A stretch of DNA of 64,000 nucleotides from Kiritimatiellales bacterium (GTDB lineage Bacteria; Verrucomicrobiota; Kiritimatiellia; Kiritimatiellales; Tichowtungiaceae): contig JBBADV010000003.1 of assembly GCA_041656295.1 (NCBI GenBank), forward strand, positions 1 to 64,000. Direction: 5' to 3'. Shown piece after piece: positions 1 to 8,341 of this stretch. The notes beneath the pieces were generated by a model. It did no database searches, had not been told where the DNA came from, and worked only from the letters and a program-made list of their open reading frames with translations. The position numbers and the translations under genes are program-made. Within the stretch, counting starts at the first letter, position 1; the number at the start of each line of letters is the position of its first letter.

Positions 1-324
1 GTCTTTTTCGCGCACATGCCTTTGAACCGGCTTGCGCCCGAAACAATGTAGATCACCGACTGACCCAACCCAACCATCCCTGGACCAACGGACAGGTTGA
101 GCGGATGAACCGAACATTGAAAGAGGCGACGGTGAAGCGTTATCACTATGGAACTCATGATCAGCTGAAAGAACATGTACAGACCTTTTTGATGGCCTAT
201 CACTTTGCCAAACGGCTCAAACCATTACACGGTCTTACGCCATACGAATATCTCTGCAAACTTTGGACTTCTGATCCGGATCGGTTTAAGTTTGATCCGT
301 TCCAGCACACTGTGGGACTAAACA
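1..324 (+). mobile_element. IS481-type insertion sequence, right end (cut by window start)
   Basis: The end of the element is the 20-bp inverted repeat at 305-324, which differs by about one base from the repeat bounding the second copy at 35158-36191. Only the 3' third of the element lies in the window. Family assignment rests on the integrase-core transposase and the length of the other copy (about 1.03 kb). Confidence 0.75.
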
Positions 325-329
325 TCTAA
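3..329 (+). CDS. IS481-type transposase, C-terminal part (partial)
   Basis: The frame is open from the first bases of the window and ends at a TAA just past the inverted repeat. It encodes the end of an rve/DDE integrase-core transposase: the motif NHPWTNGQVERMN contains the third catalytic acid (Glu), followed by the usual helix and a PYEYL segment. The upstream part with the two catalytic Asp residues lies outside the window. Unlike the second copy in the window, this stretch has no in-frame stop, so this copy may be complete. Transposases of this kind cut and join element ends. Confidence 0.75.
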   Translation, partial: LFRAHAFEPACARNNVDHRLTQPNHPWTNGQVERMNRTLKEATVKRYHYGTHDQLKEHVQTFLMAYHFAKRLKPLHGLTPYEYLCKLWTSDPDRFKFDPFQHTVGLNI

Positions 330-483
330 TGGGTGTGAGGCACGATAATTGTATTTCTCAGCCATGATGGAACAGGCGGCGTTTAGGTGATGATGTAAAA
401 ATCCATAAATCTACAATCGGAAGAAATATTTAATCTTACCTTGATTTTGATGGTACAAAATTGCTACACTATTGCTAAAGAAT

Positions 484-506
484 GGGTTCGACTCCCCTTG
501 CCTCCA
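484..506 (+). other. Putative attachment site, tRNA/tmRNA 3'-end-like (left)
   Basis: The sequence gggttcgactcccc followed by ttgcctcca reads as a T-arm (loop ttcgact) and the 3' acceptor strand of a tRNA or tmRNA ending in discriminator A, without the rest of an RNA gene upstream. The same 23 bases occur at 36426-36448. A tyrosine integrase begins about 120 bases downstream, which is the classic layout of an element integrated into an RNA gene 3' end. I cannot tell tmRNA from tRNA-Ser-like from this fragment. Confidence 0.65.
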
Positions 507-627
507 GATCATTAGAGATAACTTCTTGATTCATAGATAACTATGTAATTTTCAATAAGTTATACTTTTCAGACTGCTACACTTTTACTACACTTTGGAG
601 ACAGTAAAGGTGTTAATTGTAGTTGAT

Positions 628-2436
628 ATGAAATGTTGTAGTGTCAAAAACGGTATTTACTACTTTCGCCGCAAGATCCCCTTGGAAATTCGACAGTTTT
701 ATGGGGGGCAAGGTGAGATTATAGAATCACTCTATACTCGTGATGAACTAGCAGCCAAAAATAAAATCGAAAAAAGACGGCGAGAAACATCAAAAGATTT
801 TTCTGATTTTAGGAAAAGATTACCATCACAACTTCAGCCAAATGCACGTGTTAAGACTCTTTCTAATAAAAAGTTACATTCTCAAGGGAAAGCCTTCGAT
901 AAATTTAGAGACAATGTTGATGATGCGGTTGCACGCACAAAAAAGCTGTGGGTACCGGATGTTACTGATAAGAATGAGCCTATTTTAAGAGCACCTACAA
1001 AGCAAACACTTTTAGAATTTATAAAAAATCGGTTGGATGGACTGGAGAAACTTTTAGATATCACCCTTTATAAAAATTTCGAAATTCTTCAAAAGTTTAC
1101 AGTTGATTATTTATGCGATGGGCAAAATATCCTTGAAATTTGTGAAGGAATCGCTGGGAAACAATTATACCCAGACTTATCGTTTCCTGAAAGCATCGGA
1201 CAAGCAGTCATAGCATATCTTATTAAAGCATATACCGAACTTCGGCGATCAGTATCCGATGCGTTATCTCTTATGCCAGAAAAGTATGAACGTCAGGAAT
1301 ATGTCGCTGAAATTACCCAAGAAAAATATAGCTCTAAATTTGCAAGGCTATCTGAAGTATTAGATGCATGTTTGGCTTTTAAGGAACGAGGTAAAAAAGC
1401 AAGAGAAAAATTACAAACGTCTATAGAACTTTTGATTGAGTGGGCAGGTGACAGATTAATTGATGAATATACACAGAAAGATATGATCGATTTCATTGAT
1501 CGGTGTTTGGCAAAACTTCCACCAAATAGAAAAAAGGTTTATCCTTGGCGAGAAATGTCATTAGTGGAAGTTTTAGCTGAAGATGATGATTTAAAAGATT
1601 TAATAAGCCCTCAAACCGCCAGAAATATATTTTCCGGCATTATCACTGTTTTTCATTTCGCACATACGATACAAATTCCTAGATTGGAAATGAATCCGAC
1701 AAATGGATTACGATCCAAAATAAAATTGTTAGATGACAATACTTCTCGCGCATATTCTCTGGAAGAAGTTAAAAAAATGTTGAGTCATTTAACGTATGAT
1801 GCCCAAAATCCTGCACGATATTTCGTCGTTTTATTGGGCTTATTCACGGGAGCACGTTTGAATGAGTTGTGTCAACTTCATGTTTCAGATGTAAAAAACG
1901 AAAATGGGATTTGGTATATCGATATTAATGAAAACGACAAGAAAAATACAAAAAAACGACTGAAAAATAAACCTTCTGCACGAAAAATACCACTTCATCG
2001 CGAATTAATTAACATAAACATCGGGTTTTTGAGTTATACTCAGCACCGAAAGAATAATCTAAAATCAAATGATGGATTGTTGTTTCCTGAATTAACTTAC
2101 GATGAAGCCGCAGGATACGCACGAAAAATTTCACGGTGGTTCAATAAAACATTAAAACCAAAATTTAAATCTCCTAAGAATAAATATGAAATAGGATTCC
2201 ATTCGTTGCGCCACCTGTTCATTCAACAGGCGCAAAACCAAGCTCAAATGGGGGATAGGGCAAGAATGGATATTGCCGGACATGGATATTCTGGAGCATC
2301 CAAAGTGCATCTTCAATATGCTGGAAAATTACCTGTTGATAGACTACACGTAGAAATGGAAAAATTAGACTATGGAATTCCATTACCGAAACGATTTAAA
2401 CCATCTGAAGCAGTTGATGCACTCGCTGGCGACTGA
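628..2436 (+). CDS. Site-specific tyrosine recombinase (integrase), DUF6538-type N-terminus
   Basis: Catalyses integration or excision of the surrounding element by a tyrosine-phosphodiester mechanism. The N-terminus (VKNGIYYFRRKIP) matches the DUF6538 arm-binding domain found in many genomic-island integrases. The catalytic set is visible: Arg at about residue 410 (TGARLNEL), HSLR at about 525-528, a GH motif near 552 and the nucleophile Tyr at about 564 (LQYAG). The length of about 602 residues is on the long side, with a lengthy helical middle region. ATG 628 is preferred because the domain starts there; the frame is open from a TTG at 595 and a GTG at 610. It sits directly inside the att-like sequence, which supports a role as the island integrase. 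The gene appears intact and is AT-rich compared with the core genes. Confidence 0.9.
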   Translation: MKCCSVKNGIYYFRRKIPLEIRQFYGGQGEIIESLYTRDELAAKNKIEKRRRETSKDFSDFRKRLPSQLQPNARVKTLSNKKLHSQGKAFDKFRDNVDDAVARTKKLWVPDVTDKNEPILRAPTKQTLLEFIKNRLDGLEKLLDITLYKNFEILQKFTVDYLCDGQNILEICEGIAGKQLYPDLSFPESIGQAVIAYLIKAYTELRRSVSDALSLMPEKYERQEYVAEITQEKYSSKFARLSEVLDACLAFKERGKKAREKLQTSIELLIEWAGDRLIDEYTQKDMIDFIDRCLAKLPPNRKKVYPWREMSLVEVLAEDDDLKDLISPQTARNIFSGIITVFHFAHTIQIPRLEMNPTNGLRSKIKLLDDNTSRAYSLEEVKKMLSHLTYDAQNPARYFVVLLGLFTGARLNELCQLHVSDVKNENGIWYIDINENDKKNTKKRLKNKPSARKIPLHRELININIGFLSYTQHRKNNLKSNDGLLFPELTYDEAAGYARKISRWFNKTLKPKFKSPKNKYEIGFHSLRHLFIQQAQNQAQMGDRARMDIAGHGYSGASKVHLQYAGKLPVDRLHVEMEKLDYGIPLPKRFKPSEAVDALAGD

Positions 2437-2680
2437 TGTTCATTGATTGGGCGATTTCGCCAAGACTAAGTCCTTCAGAGCGCAACTGACTGGCTAGAGA
2501 TATTTTCTTATCCGTCTTTTTCAGGCGTGACCCGGCTTTACGTCCCAGCGGTTTCTTCAATACCTCTTTTCTATAAACCAGACCGGCTTTGACACGTTCA
2601 GAAATCCGTATGCGTTCCTGTTTGGCAATGGTCGATAAAAGGGAAATCACAACATCAGTTATTATTTGACGTTTACGCAA
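2396..2680 (-). pseudogene. Serine resolvase/invertase, C-terminal remnant
   Basis: The translated product starts in the long helix region of a serine recombinase (STIAKQERIRISERVKAGL) and ends with a helix-turn-helix (LGEIAQSMNISRQRVHQLL). The catalytic N-terminal domain with the active-site Ser and Arg residues is absent, and the sequence upstream on this strand (2681-2738) does not restore it. The 3' end overlaps the end of the integrase gene by about 40 bases on the opposite strand. It is most likely a relic of another mobile element and should not be catalytically active. Confidence 0.75.
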
Positions 2681-2738
2681 CTATTTCAAGGATTACAACA
2701 TTCTATCATCATCGCTTCGTTTTGAAAAAAATACCCGG

Positions 2739-3665
2739 TTATACCTGCAACACCTGCGTTAACGCCTGAAGTGCCGCTAGGCGCTTTTCAGCGTCCATCT
2801 TTTTGATGTTTTGAATCTTCCATTGCAACGCTGGCAGTCGTTCCAGATGCTCAATGGGGATAAGCGCCCATTCTGGTTCTCCGGTTTTTATCGATAGAAG
2901 AAATTTTCGTTCGTTTTCAATCAGAGTTGAATTAATTTTTTTAATCAGCTGTTGGCGAATGCCTGACAATTGTTCAACCGAAACGGCATCTCTGGTCATG
3001 CCGGAAAATTGAGAATTAAATAGCGTTTCCAGCGGTTGTTCATTCGGACACAATAATTCAACCATCGGACGATGATGTCCTGCCAGATAAATTACAAATG
3101 CCTGGCGGATTTCATCTGTTAAACCGAATTTTTCAAACATTAAGTGAACATCAAATAAATCTCTCGGATGCTGCCGATCCAATGCAGCGCAAATTTTTCC
3201 GCCATATAAATCCGCTAGCGAAAGGGTCTGGGCTTCTACGAACTGCTCAAATTCTGATTGTGCAAAGGGGCAAAGGACTCTTGTTTGCGTTGGATATAAC
3301 GCACCTCGAAAAACAAAGTTCGGCTCAATCGTCACTTGAGCATCCGGCGTATTCACAATTAACCGCCCTGTAACTCCTGAAACAGGCACCTTGGTAATCA
3401 TCGACCGGGGCAGTTTTGCACTTATTTCTTCTGTCAATTCTTCCAGGGATGCGGAGATGCCGCTCAGTGCTTCTGCCCGTGGTATAAGCGGAAGCCATGC
3501 CAAATCAATATCCACCGAAAGGCGCGGCATGTCCTGAATGAACAGGTTTATGGCAGTGCCGCCTTTCAGCGCAAAATTCTTGTGTTGCTGTATAAGTGGA
3601 AGGATTTCTAACAGCAGTTGGACTTGTTTTTTATAGGCTGGGTTAAACATCCGGAACTCCTTCAT
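2739..3665 (-). CDS. abiEii: AbiEii/AbiGii-family nucleotidyltransferase toxin
   Basis: Toxin of a type IV toxin-antitoxin / abortive-infection pair. The family (Pfam AbiEii) has a nucleotidyltransferase fold that transfers NTPs to cellular RNA targets. Visible motifs are KGGTAIN (about residues 34-40) with the metal-binding SVDIDL (Asp52, Asp54), then YGGKICAALDR with Lys at about 157 and HPRDLFD with Asp at about 169-172, the standard four-motif set. The 308-residue length is normal for the family. The start overlaps the end of the AbiEi gene by 23 bases, so the two are co-transcribed and probably translationally coupled. Both key acidic residues are kept, so the toxin looks functional. In this position it may stabilise the island or protect against phage. 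Confidence 0.9.
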   Translation of the reverse strand: MKEFRMFNPAYKKQVQLLLEILPLIQQHKNFALKGGTAINLFIQDMPRLSVDIDLAWLPLIPRAEALSGISASLEELTEEISAKLPRSMITKVPVSGVTGRLIVNTPDAQVTIEPNFVFRGALYPTQTRVLCPFAQSEFEQFVEAQTLSLADLYGGKICAALDRQHPRDLFDVHLMFEKFGLTDEIRQAFVIYLAGHHRPMVELLCPNEQPLETLFNSQFSGMTRDAVSVEQLSGIRQQLIKKINSTLIENERKFLLSIKTGEPEWALIPIEHLERLPALQWKIQNIKKMDAEKRLAALQALTQVLQV

Positions 3666-4434
3666 AAATTTTTGCCGGCGGGACAGTGATTAAAAAATTT
3701 TTATCCAAAACTCCTCCCTGATAAACCACCCGTTTGCCTTTTCCGATATCTACACGGTTATAATCCAGATATTTCACCCACGGGTGAGAGCAGGTTTCTG
3801 CCATCCAGAGGAATATCCGTTTTACCTTTACGGATCGGCACGCCTGTAAAAGCTGTTGAAGTTCGTCAGGGCGTAACATTGAAAGCCCGGCGAAAACGGT
3901 TTGAGCATATTCAAAGCTGGAATTGTCGTTGATGCCATAGAGCAATTCAAAAACGGCACGTTCTGCGGTTGAGGCAGTCAGAACAAAGCCCTCTCGTTGA
4001 ATCGTGCTTTTTGAGAACGTTTCAGCGGCATCGAATAGATGAATATTCCGGTGTATAAGTTCAACACCCCAGTCTTTTTTAGAAAACCATAATGGCAACC
4101 GGTCAAACCCGTCACTGAAAAGGATAACAGGGGATCTTTGACCTAGCGGCAGAAAATGAGCCAACCCTTTTAATTCCAACGCAGTTAAGCCGGCGACATG
4201 TGTATTCATTTCCAACTGGGTTTGAAGAGAAAACAAAGCTCCGTCCCATTCAACAGCCTCACCGGCTCGAACGTATGCTCCATGCCCTATACGATAGAGC
4301 CAGCCCGAAGAGACATACCGCTGAGCCAAACCTTTTGAGACGCCCTGCAATGCCAGCCACGGCAGCGTCAAGACTGTTTTAGGAACCGCATGTTGCAAAA
4401 GGCGGTTTATCTTTATTGAATTTTGAACACTCAT
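3643..4434 (-). CDS. abiEi: AbiEi-family antitoxin / repressor
   Basis: Antitoxin partner of the downstream AbiEii-like toxin. The family has an N-terminal winged helix that binds its own promoter and a C-terminal domain needed for antitoxicity. Here the N-terminal part (residues about 1-60, VLTLPWLALQGVSKGLAQRYVSSGWL) has the expected helix-turn-helix layout; the middle (HVAGLTALELKGLAHFL) and C-terminal parts follow the family order. I chose the ATG at 4434 because the product then begins MSVQNSIKINRLLQ; an upstream in-frame start at 4476 would add a hydrophobic stretch unlike the family. The gene lies first in a two-gene operon, which fits negative autoregulation known for AbiEi. About 264 residues. 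Confidence 0.85.
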   Translation of the reverse strand: MSVQNSIKINRLLQHAVPKTVLTLPWLALQGVSKGLAQRYVSSGWLYRIGHGAYVRAGEAVEWDGALFSLQTQLEMNTHVAGLTALELKGLAHFLPLGQRSPVILFSDGFDRLPLWFSKKDWGVELIHRNIHLFDAAETFSKSTIQREGFVLTASTAERAVFELLYGINDNSSFEYAQTVFAGLSMLRPDELQQLLQACRSVKVKRIFLWMAETCSHPWVKYLDYNRVDIGKGKRVVYQGGVLDKNFLITVPPAKIYEGVPDV

Positions 4435-4811
4435 AGTTTGCCTGAATAGTAAAATATAAACTGCCAATGTCAACACGTTGGTTTATTAATATTTATAAAA
4501 GCATACTTTAAGAATACTTTTAAAAATATATTTATCTCAATGAACGGGAGCCTATCAAAAGCCTGATGAGATAGAAATGTCTGAAAAGATTAAGAATTTT
4601 GAAATTTCTCACAGCTGAACAGTGTTAAAAGCTGCATAAAATTCTTAAATTCCGGCATATATTTTATAAATAATTGATAATTAATGGATTATCCTTACAG
4701 AATCGATTGTTCTGATTTTTAAAAATTATAAAAAATTTAAAAATAATTTTTTTGGACTTTGCCAATTTCTGAAGATCACTTGTTGGCAATGGATTAATGA
4801 GATTTCCACAC
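4435..4811. other. AT-rich intergenic region
   Basis: No convincing gene is visible. The sequence is very AT-rich with many A and T runs, and it holds the promoter region expected for the abiEi-abiEii operon (reading left). Its right end forms most of the left copy of the diverged repeat at 4731-4822. Confidence 0.5.
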
Positions 4812-4822
4812 TTAAAAGCATC
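4731..4822 (+). repeat. Diverged direct repeat A flanking the polymerase module
   Basis: Aligns with 7321-7410 over about 90 bases. Shared landmarks in order are aaaaataattttttt, ctttgccn, attaatg and tttnnacacttaaaagnatc. By eye the copies agree at roughly two thirds to three quarters of positions. The last bases overlap the 3' end of the LprI-like gene. Confidence 0.55.
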
Positions 4823-5261
4823 GGGCCTGCATTTGCCGTTCTAAAATAGCGATACGCGCTTTACAGCTCTCAATACCAGCCAGTCCGGCAGAGTACGAAG
4901 CAAGTGTTCCGCTGATATATTCATTATAGCCCTCCTCGACTTTCCGTGTGTGCTCAGCTTTCCACCTGTTCTGTTCCGCAATAGCGGCAGGTTTGTCGTT
5001 TTCCGGCAGAGTACTCAGATATTCAGAAAACAGCAGGAATACCTTGATCTCATAGAGGAATGCGATGTTGCTGACGGTATAATTCCGGAACTGTTGCGGA
5101 TCAAGCTCCTCTAAAAGTTCTTCTAATTGCTCAATCGGCTGATCAATTTTCACTTTATCCGGAAATGCTACCCCGCTGTTTGGACACTTTTTTGCGATTT
5201 CTCCAAAGCAGAGGCAGTTTATTCCAAGGAGTGTGATAACGCTTTGTTTATATAAATGCAT
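4812..5261 (-). CDS. Small secreted protein, possibly LprI/DUF1311-like
   Basis: Predicted 149-residue product with a hydrophobic N-terminus (QSVITLLGINCLCFG) that could be a weak signal peptide. The C-terminal half carries a spaced pattern (AEQNRWKAEH...YNEYISGTLASYSAGLAGIESCKARIAIL) resembling the Trp/Gly-Ser/Cys/Arg spacing of the DUF1311 lysozyme-inhibitor LprI-like family. The match is by pattern only, and one of the usual cysteines is not obvious. It stands alone between the AbiE operon and the polymerase-like module, on the minus strand. Function uncertain; an envelope protein is the best guess. Confidence 0.45.
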   Translation of the reverse strand: MHLYKQSVITLLGINCLCFGEIAKKCPNSGVAFPDKVKIDQPIEQLEELLEELDPQQFRNYTVSNIAFLYEIKVFLLFSEYLSTLPENDKPAAIAEQNRWKAEHTRKVEEGYNEYISGTLASYSAGLAGIESCKARIAILERQMQARCF

Positions 5262-5475
5262 GATTCATTCTTACCACGGTTATGCCTGAATCGCCAAGGG
5301 ACGACCAACTTTTTATCAATATTAAGGCAGGCAATGTCAGATGTATAGAGTGAATTGCCTAACTAGAGATTGCACAGTCTTTTTTAAAGAGAAATTTTAT
5401 AATAAACTTTATAAAAAATAAATTATAATAAAGTTACAACTTATACTTGAAAGTTAATGTTATATGTGCTATTAT

Positions 5476-5490
5476 ACTCCTAAAAGGAGT
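5476..5490 (+). promoter_or_regulatory. Short palindrome covering a Shine-Dalgarno sequence
   Basis: actcct-aaa-aggagt is a perfect 6-bp inverted repeat. Its right arm is the ribosome-binding sequence aggag placed 6 bases before the ATG at 5496. Folding would hide the binding site. With a 3-base loop and 6 pairs it is marginal in stability, so a regulatory role is only a suggestion. Confidence 0.3.
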
Positions 5491-5495
5491 TATAG

Positions 5496-5723
5496 ATGAC
5501 AATAAACAAGTAAAAAATCAATGATAACAAAAGATACATATATAATGACCTGGAATTCAGGAACATATCTGGATACTGAAAAAGTAAAAGCAGATCAAAA
5601 TGCAATCATGCATAAATAGAAGTGATTGATAATCTTTTGTTCGATAGAGCTGAAGTATTATTGCAAGCATGGGCAAAATCGCCTTCCCATTGGTTGCTTA
5701 GAAACAAACAGGCGGAGAAATGA
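5496..5723 (+). pseudogene. Broken small gene (about 75 codons) upstream of the polymerase-like gene
   Basis: An ATG at 5496 has a strong aaaggag site 6 bases upstream but meets TAA after five codons. Shifting one base gives an open stretch from 5521 (MITKDTYIMTWNSGTYLDTE) to a TAG, and a second shift gives a further open stretch (EVIDNLLFDRAEVLLQAWAK) ending at TGA 5721. Together they read as one compact protein with two frame breaks. I do not recognise the family. It lies in the same direction as the polymerase-like gene, 131 bases upstream of its likely start, and was probably part of the same module. Confidence 0.4.
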
Positions 5724-5854
5724 GATGTGCATTAGTACAATCGAATATTAATAAAATGTTATGTACGTAAAAAGCGGAAAAGAAATATTTTTATTAAGTG
5801 GCATCCTTATATGGGAAAGAAATTGGCTTGTGCATCTCCTGTATGAGGATCTTT

Positions 5855-7111
5855 ATGGAATGGTTCCAGCATGAAAACCCTATAATTTGCAATGTAAACT
5901 ATCCGTACTCTGAAAAATCTAAAATATATTTAAATATCGTAAAAGATATTCGAAACAGTAAAGTTTTAAGATTTTCAGATGACTTTCATTCGAAACATTT
6001 GAACACCATTTTAACCTATTGCTTCCTTTCATATAAATGCTCCAGACCTGTTGCTATATATTTAAATGGAACTAAAAGCTTAAAATCCGTTTTAAAGGCT
6101 CTGGAAGATTTAAAATACATCAAATTTAAAAGCGGCTACAAAATTAGAAATTTTTACCAATTATCGAAATTCCGCCCGACAGAACGTTTAAATTCTCAAT
6201 TTAAGAACATAAATATTATCCCTCTAAAAGATATTTTAAATGTTCGGATTATTACAAAAAAACGAAAATCTGCTTCTGGAAACAATCAAACAAAAGAGAT
6301 TACAATTCTTAGCTCATCAACTTCTGATGGAAAATTTATCTCTTCCTATAATACGTTCATAAAAAATCAAAACATCACATGTAAATTTAAAGAGGGGGAT
6401 TTTAAAAACAATGACCACCTTTATGGATTTTCTGGAGTGTTTAATCTTAATAGCCAGATCGCAAGAATCTATTCAGAGCAAGAGAAAGTTGGTGGTCGTT
6501 TATATAATCAAGATTTCTTTTGCGTTCAACATTTAAGCAAAAAACTGCGAAAACGGATAAAGATCAATGGTGAAAAAACTGTAGAACTTGATTTTGAAGG
6601 ACTACATCCCTCTATGTTATATCACCTTGCCAGTCGGGAGGTTTCGGGTGATCCATATAATATATTCCCTCAGGCCACTGATAAAAATTTAAGAAAATGT
6701 GTTAAGTTCTCATTTAATATTTTAATAAACTGCTCTTCCGATAAAGAAGCTATTCGGGCTTTAAATAAAGCCTTATTTAAAGAGCATCCAGAATTGGGCG
6801 AAGTGCTTAAAAATCATTACAAGGGAGTAGCGACGGTTTATAAACGATGCAACACCCTTTTAAATGATGTAAAAAAGTATCATTCATCAATAAAATCTTC
6901 TTTTTGTTCTTCGGCATGGAAAACGCTTCAATTCGAAGATTCAGAGTTAATGCTGGAAATTTTAGAAACATTGATGGAGAAAGAAATTGTGGCGTTGCCA
7001 ATACATGATTCAATTATTGTGCAAGAACGACATGAACAAATCGCCAAAAATGTAATGAAAAGCACATATTTTTCTAAATTTAAAAAAAATATTAATGTCA
7101 AGGTGTCATGA
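5855..7111 (+). CDS. Divergent family-A-like DNA polymerase (palm-type), small
   Basis: The C-terminal half carries, in order, a motif resembling Pol I motif A (VELDFEGLHPSMLYHLA, Asp at about 246 of the product), a GDPYNIF segment, a motif-B-like stretch (RKCVKFSFNILI, Lys at about 284) and motif C (LPIHDSIIV, His-Asp at about 384-385). These match the Asp/Lys/His-Asp layout of family-A polymerases, with both metal-binding Asp residues present. The N-terminal 200 residues do not show 5' or 3' exonuclease motifs. At about 418 residues it is far smaller than Pol I. The ATG at 5855 has gagg 8 bases upstream; the frame is open from a GTG at 5798. It is AT-rich and bracketed by diverged repeats, which suggests a replication gene of an element. 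I do not know a named family; a phage or plasmid replication polymerase is the best reading. Confidence 0.6.
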   Translation: MEWFQHENPIICNVNYPYSEKSKIYLNIVKDIRNSKVLRFSDDFHSKHLNTILTYCFLSYKCSRPVAIYLNGTKSLKSVLKALEDLKYIKFKSGYKIRNFYQLSKFRPTERLNSQFKNINIIPLKDILNVRIITKKRKSASGNNQTKEITILSSSTSDGKFISSYNTFIKNQNITCKFKEGDFKNNDHLYGFSGVFNLNSQIARIYSEQEKVGGRLYNQDFFCVQHLSKKLRKRIKINGEKTVELDFEGLHPSMLYHLASREVSGDPYNIFPQATDKNLRKCVKFSFNILINCSSDKEAIRALNKALFKEHPELGEVLKNHYKGVATVYKRCNTLLNDVKKYHSSIKSSFCSSAWKTLQFEDSELMLEILETLMEKEIVALPIHDSIIVQERHEQIAKNVMKSTYFSKFKKNINVKVS

Positions 7112-7877
7112 CAATTAATCTTGGAAGGTATATGCAGACTGAGCCTTTTGAGAATTCAACGATGGAGAAATGCCTATAAATGAGGTCGGAAGCCTTATGA
7201 AATGCTTGAGGAGTTTAAAATGTCTAAAATATTAATGATTTTAAACAAATTAAGGAATATTTTATAATCCATTAATAATCAATATGTTAAAGGTAGAATA
7301 TCAATTATTATAAATTTTGAAAAAAATAAAAAATAATTTTTTAGCTTTGCCGCTATTTAGAGATTATTCGTAAGCAGGAGATTAATGGAATTTTTACACT
7401 TAAAAGTATCCTGAATCCAAAAACTAAGATGTACATTTAAGGGATTTGCAACCCGCATAACTTAATTGGTACACGATAAAATAATTTTTACTGACATGTA
7501 ATTGATAGAAGTTAAAAAACTTTTTTCAACTGATTTGTAATGGTTTTTTAATTTAATTCTTTTACCAGCTCCTAATTCAGAAATGACCTTATCCTCGGTA
7601 ATCTCTGATAGGCGTAAAATGAGCTTTAAATCCCCTTTAAAGAGCTTTTTGAGGCTTTAGGGTAGTATGGTGCCGGAATTCTCATAATGGCTTTAAAAGC
7701 AAAATAAGGGCATTTTTCCAGCAAGAGTGTTTGATGAAAACTTTGAATCTTACAGGATTTCTAGTTTGGTTTTTCTCGTCAACGTCAGAGGTATGAACGC
7801 GAATGTAAAAAGTGTCGAGCATCTCGCCGGAAAATGGCTAGGCAAAAAACGCAGTCTTCAATATAGAGGTATTATTT
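7112..7877. other. AT-rich intergenic region with repeat copy B
   Basis: No recognisable gene. It contains the right copy of the diverged direct repeat (7321-7410). A GTG-started 72-codon frame at 7727-7945 overlaps the small minus-strand gene and shows no family resemblance, so I leave it out. Confidence 0.5.
7321..7410 (+). repeat. Diverged direct repeat B flanking the polymerase module
   Basis: Partner of 4731-4822. Same orientation, with shared landmarks aaaaataatttttt, tttgccg, attaatgg and acacttaaaagtatc. The pair encloses the LprI-like gene, the broken small gene and the polymerase-like gene. Confidence 0.55.
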
Positions 7878-8062
7878 TTACTCTTCCTCAGAATCTTGAA
7901 TTTCTCGTATCAGTTTATCTAGCTCCTCGCAATCCCAGCATGTAATGCCTTCAATATCTACTGGGGACAGATCGCCCTGTCTAGCGTATCGTTGCAAATA
8001 GAACTTGATGATTTTGAGTATTTAGCGGCTTCTTGTGTTATGATAAATCTAAAATTTTCCAT
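7878..8062 (-). pseudogene. Small gene (about 60 codons) with one frame break
   Basis: On the minus strand an ATG at 8062 follows an excellent aaaaggag site, 8 bases away. The first 15 codons read MENFRFIITQEAAKY. Continuing in that frame gives a stop soon after, but a one-base shift opens LKIIKFYLQRYARQGDLSP and then a tail rich in Glu/Asp (WDCEELDKLIREIQDSEEE) ending in TAA at 7878. The strong start site and the protein-like downstream frame argue for a real gene that has lost its frame. Family unknown; it resembles small accessory proteins of mobile elements only in size. Confidence 0.45.
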
Positions 8063-8341
8063 GATTTTTTCTCCTTTTAAATAATTACTATTTAAAGCAG
8101 TAAAAAGCTGATTTTTTATGGCTTGGTATATTGCAGGCAGATAATGGATGTGAGGTAGTCACGCAGGGAGCGTATTGGACGAGAAATCTAATATCTCAGT
8201 GATAAGGTTGATGAACGCTCTTTATTGCAGGCTGACCGTTTGCATTTTTTCCATCAAAACTTCGTTACCTTGTTGACATTAACAGAATCGATGTTAATTT
8301 TCATGAAATTAAAGTCGTTGACTAAAAAGAAAATTATGCAT

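Larger units (their letters stand above)
1..682 (+). repeat. Left copy of a duplicated block (IS481 end + att + integrase start)
   Basis: This stretch is nearly the same as 35861-36632. Both copies run through the end of an IS481-type transposase, a noncoding stretch, a tRNA/tmRNA-3'-like sequence and the first codons of a tyrosine integrase. The left copy lacks roughly 75 bases that the right copy has before the att sequence; the junction shows the short homology attgct. The repeat probably continues left of the window. Because similarity runs past the IS inverted repeat, this is a segmental duplication or tandem element, not two independent IS insertions. Confidence 0.85.

Noticed and set aside
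484..506. A complete tRNA or tmRNA gene
   Set aside because: Only the T-arm and acceptor 3' strand are present; no matching 5' acceptor strand or other arms upstream.
7727..7945. 72-codon GTG-started frame
   Set aside because: Overlaps the better-supported small minus-strand gene and has no family resemblance.
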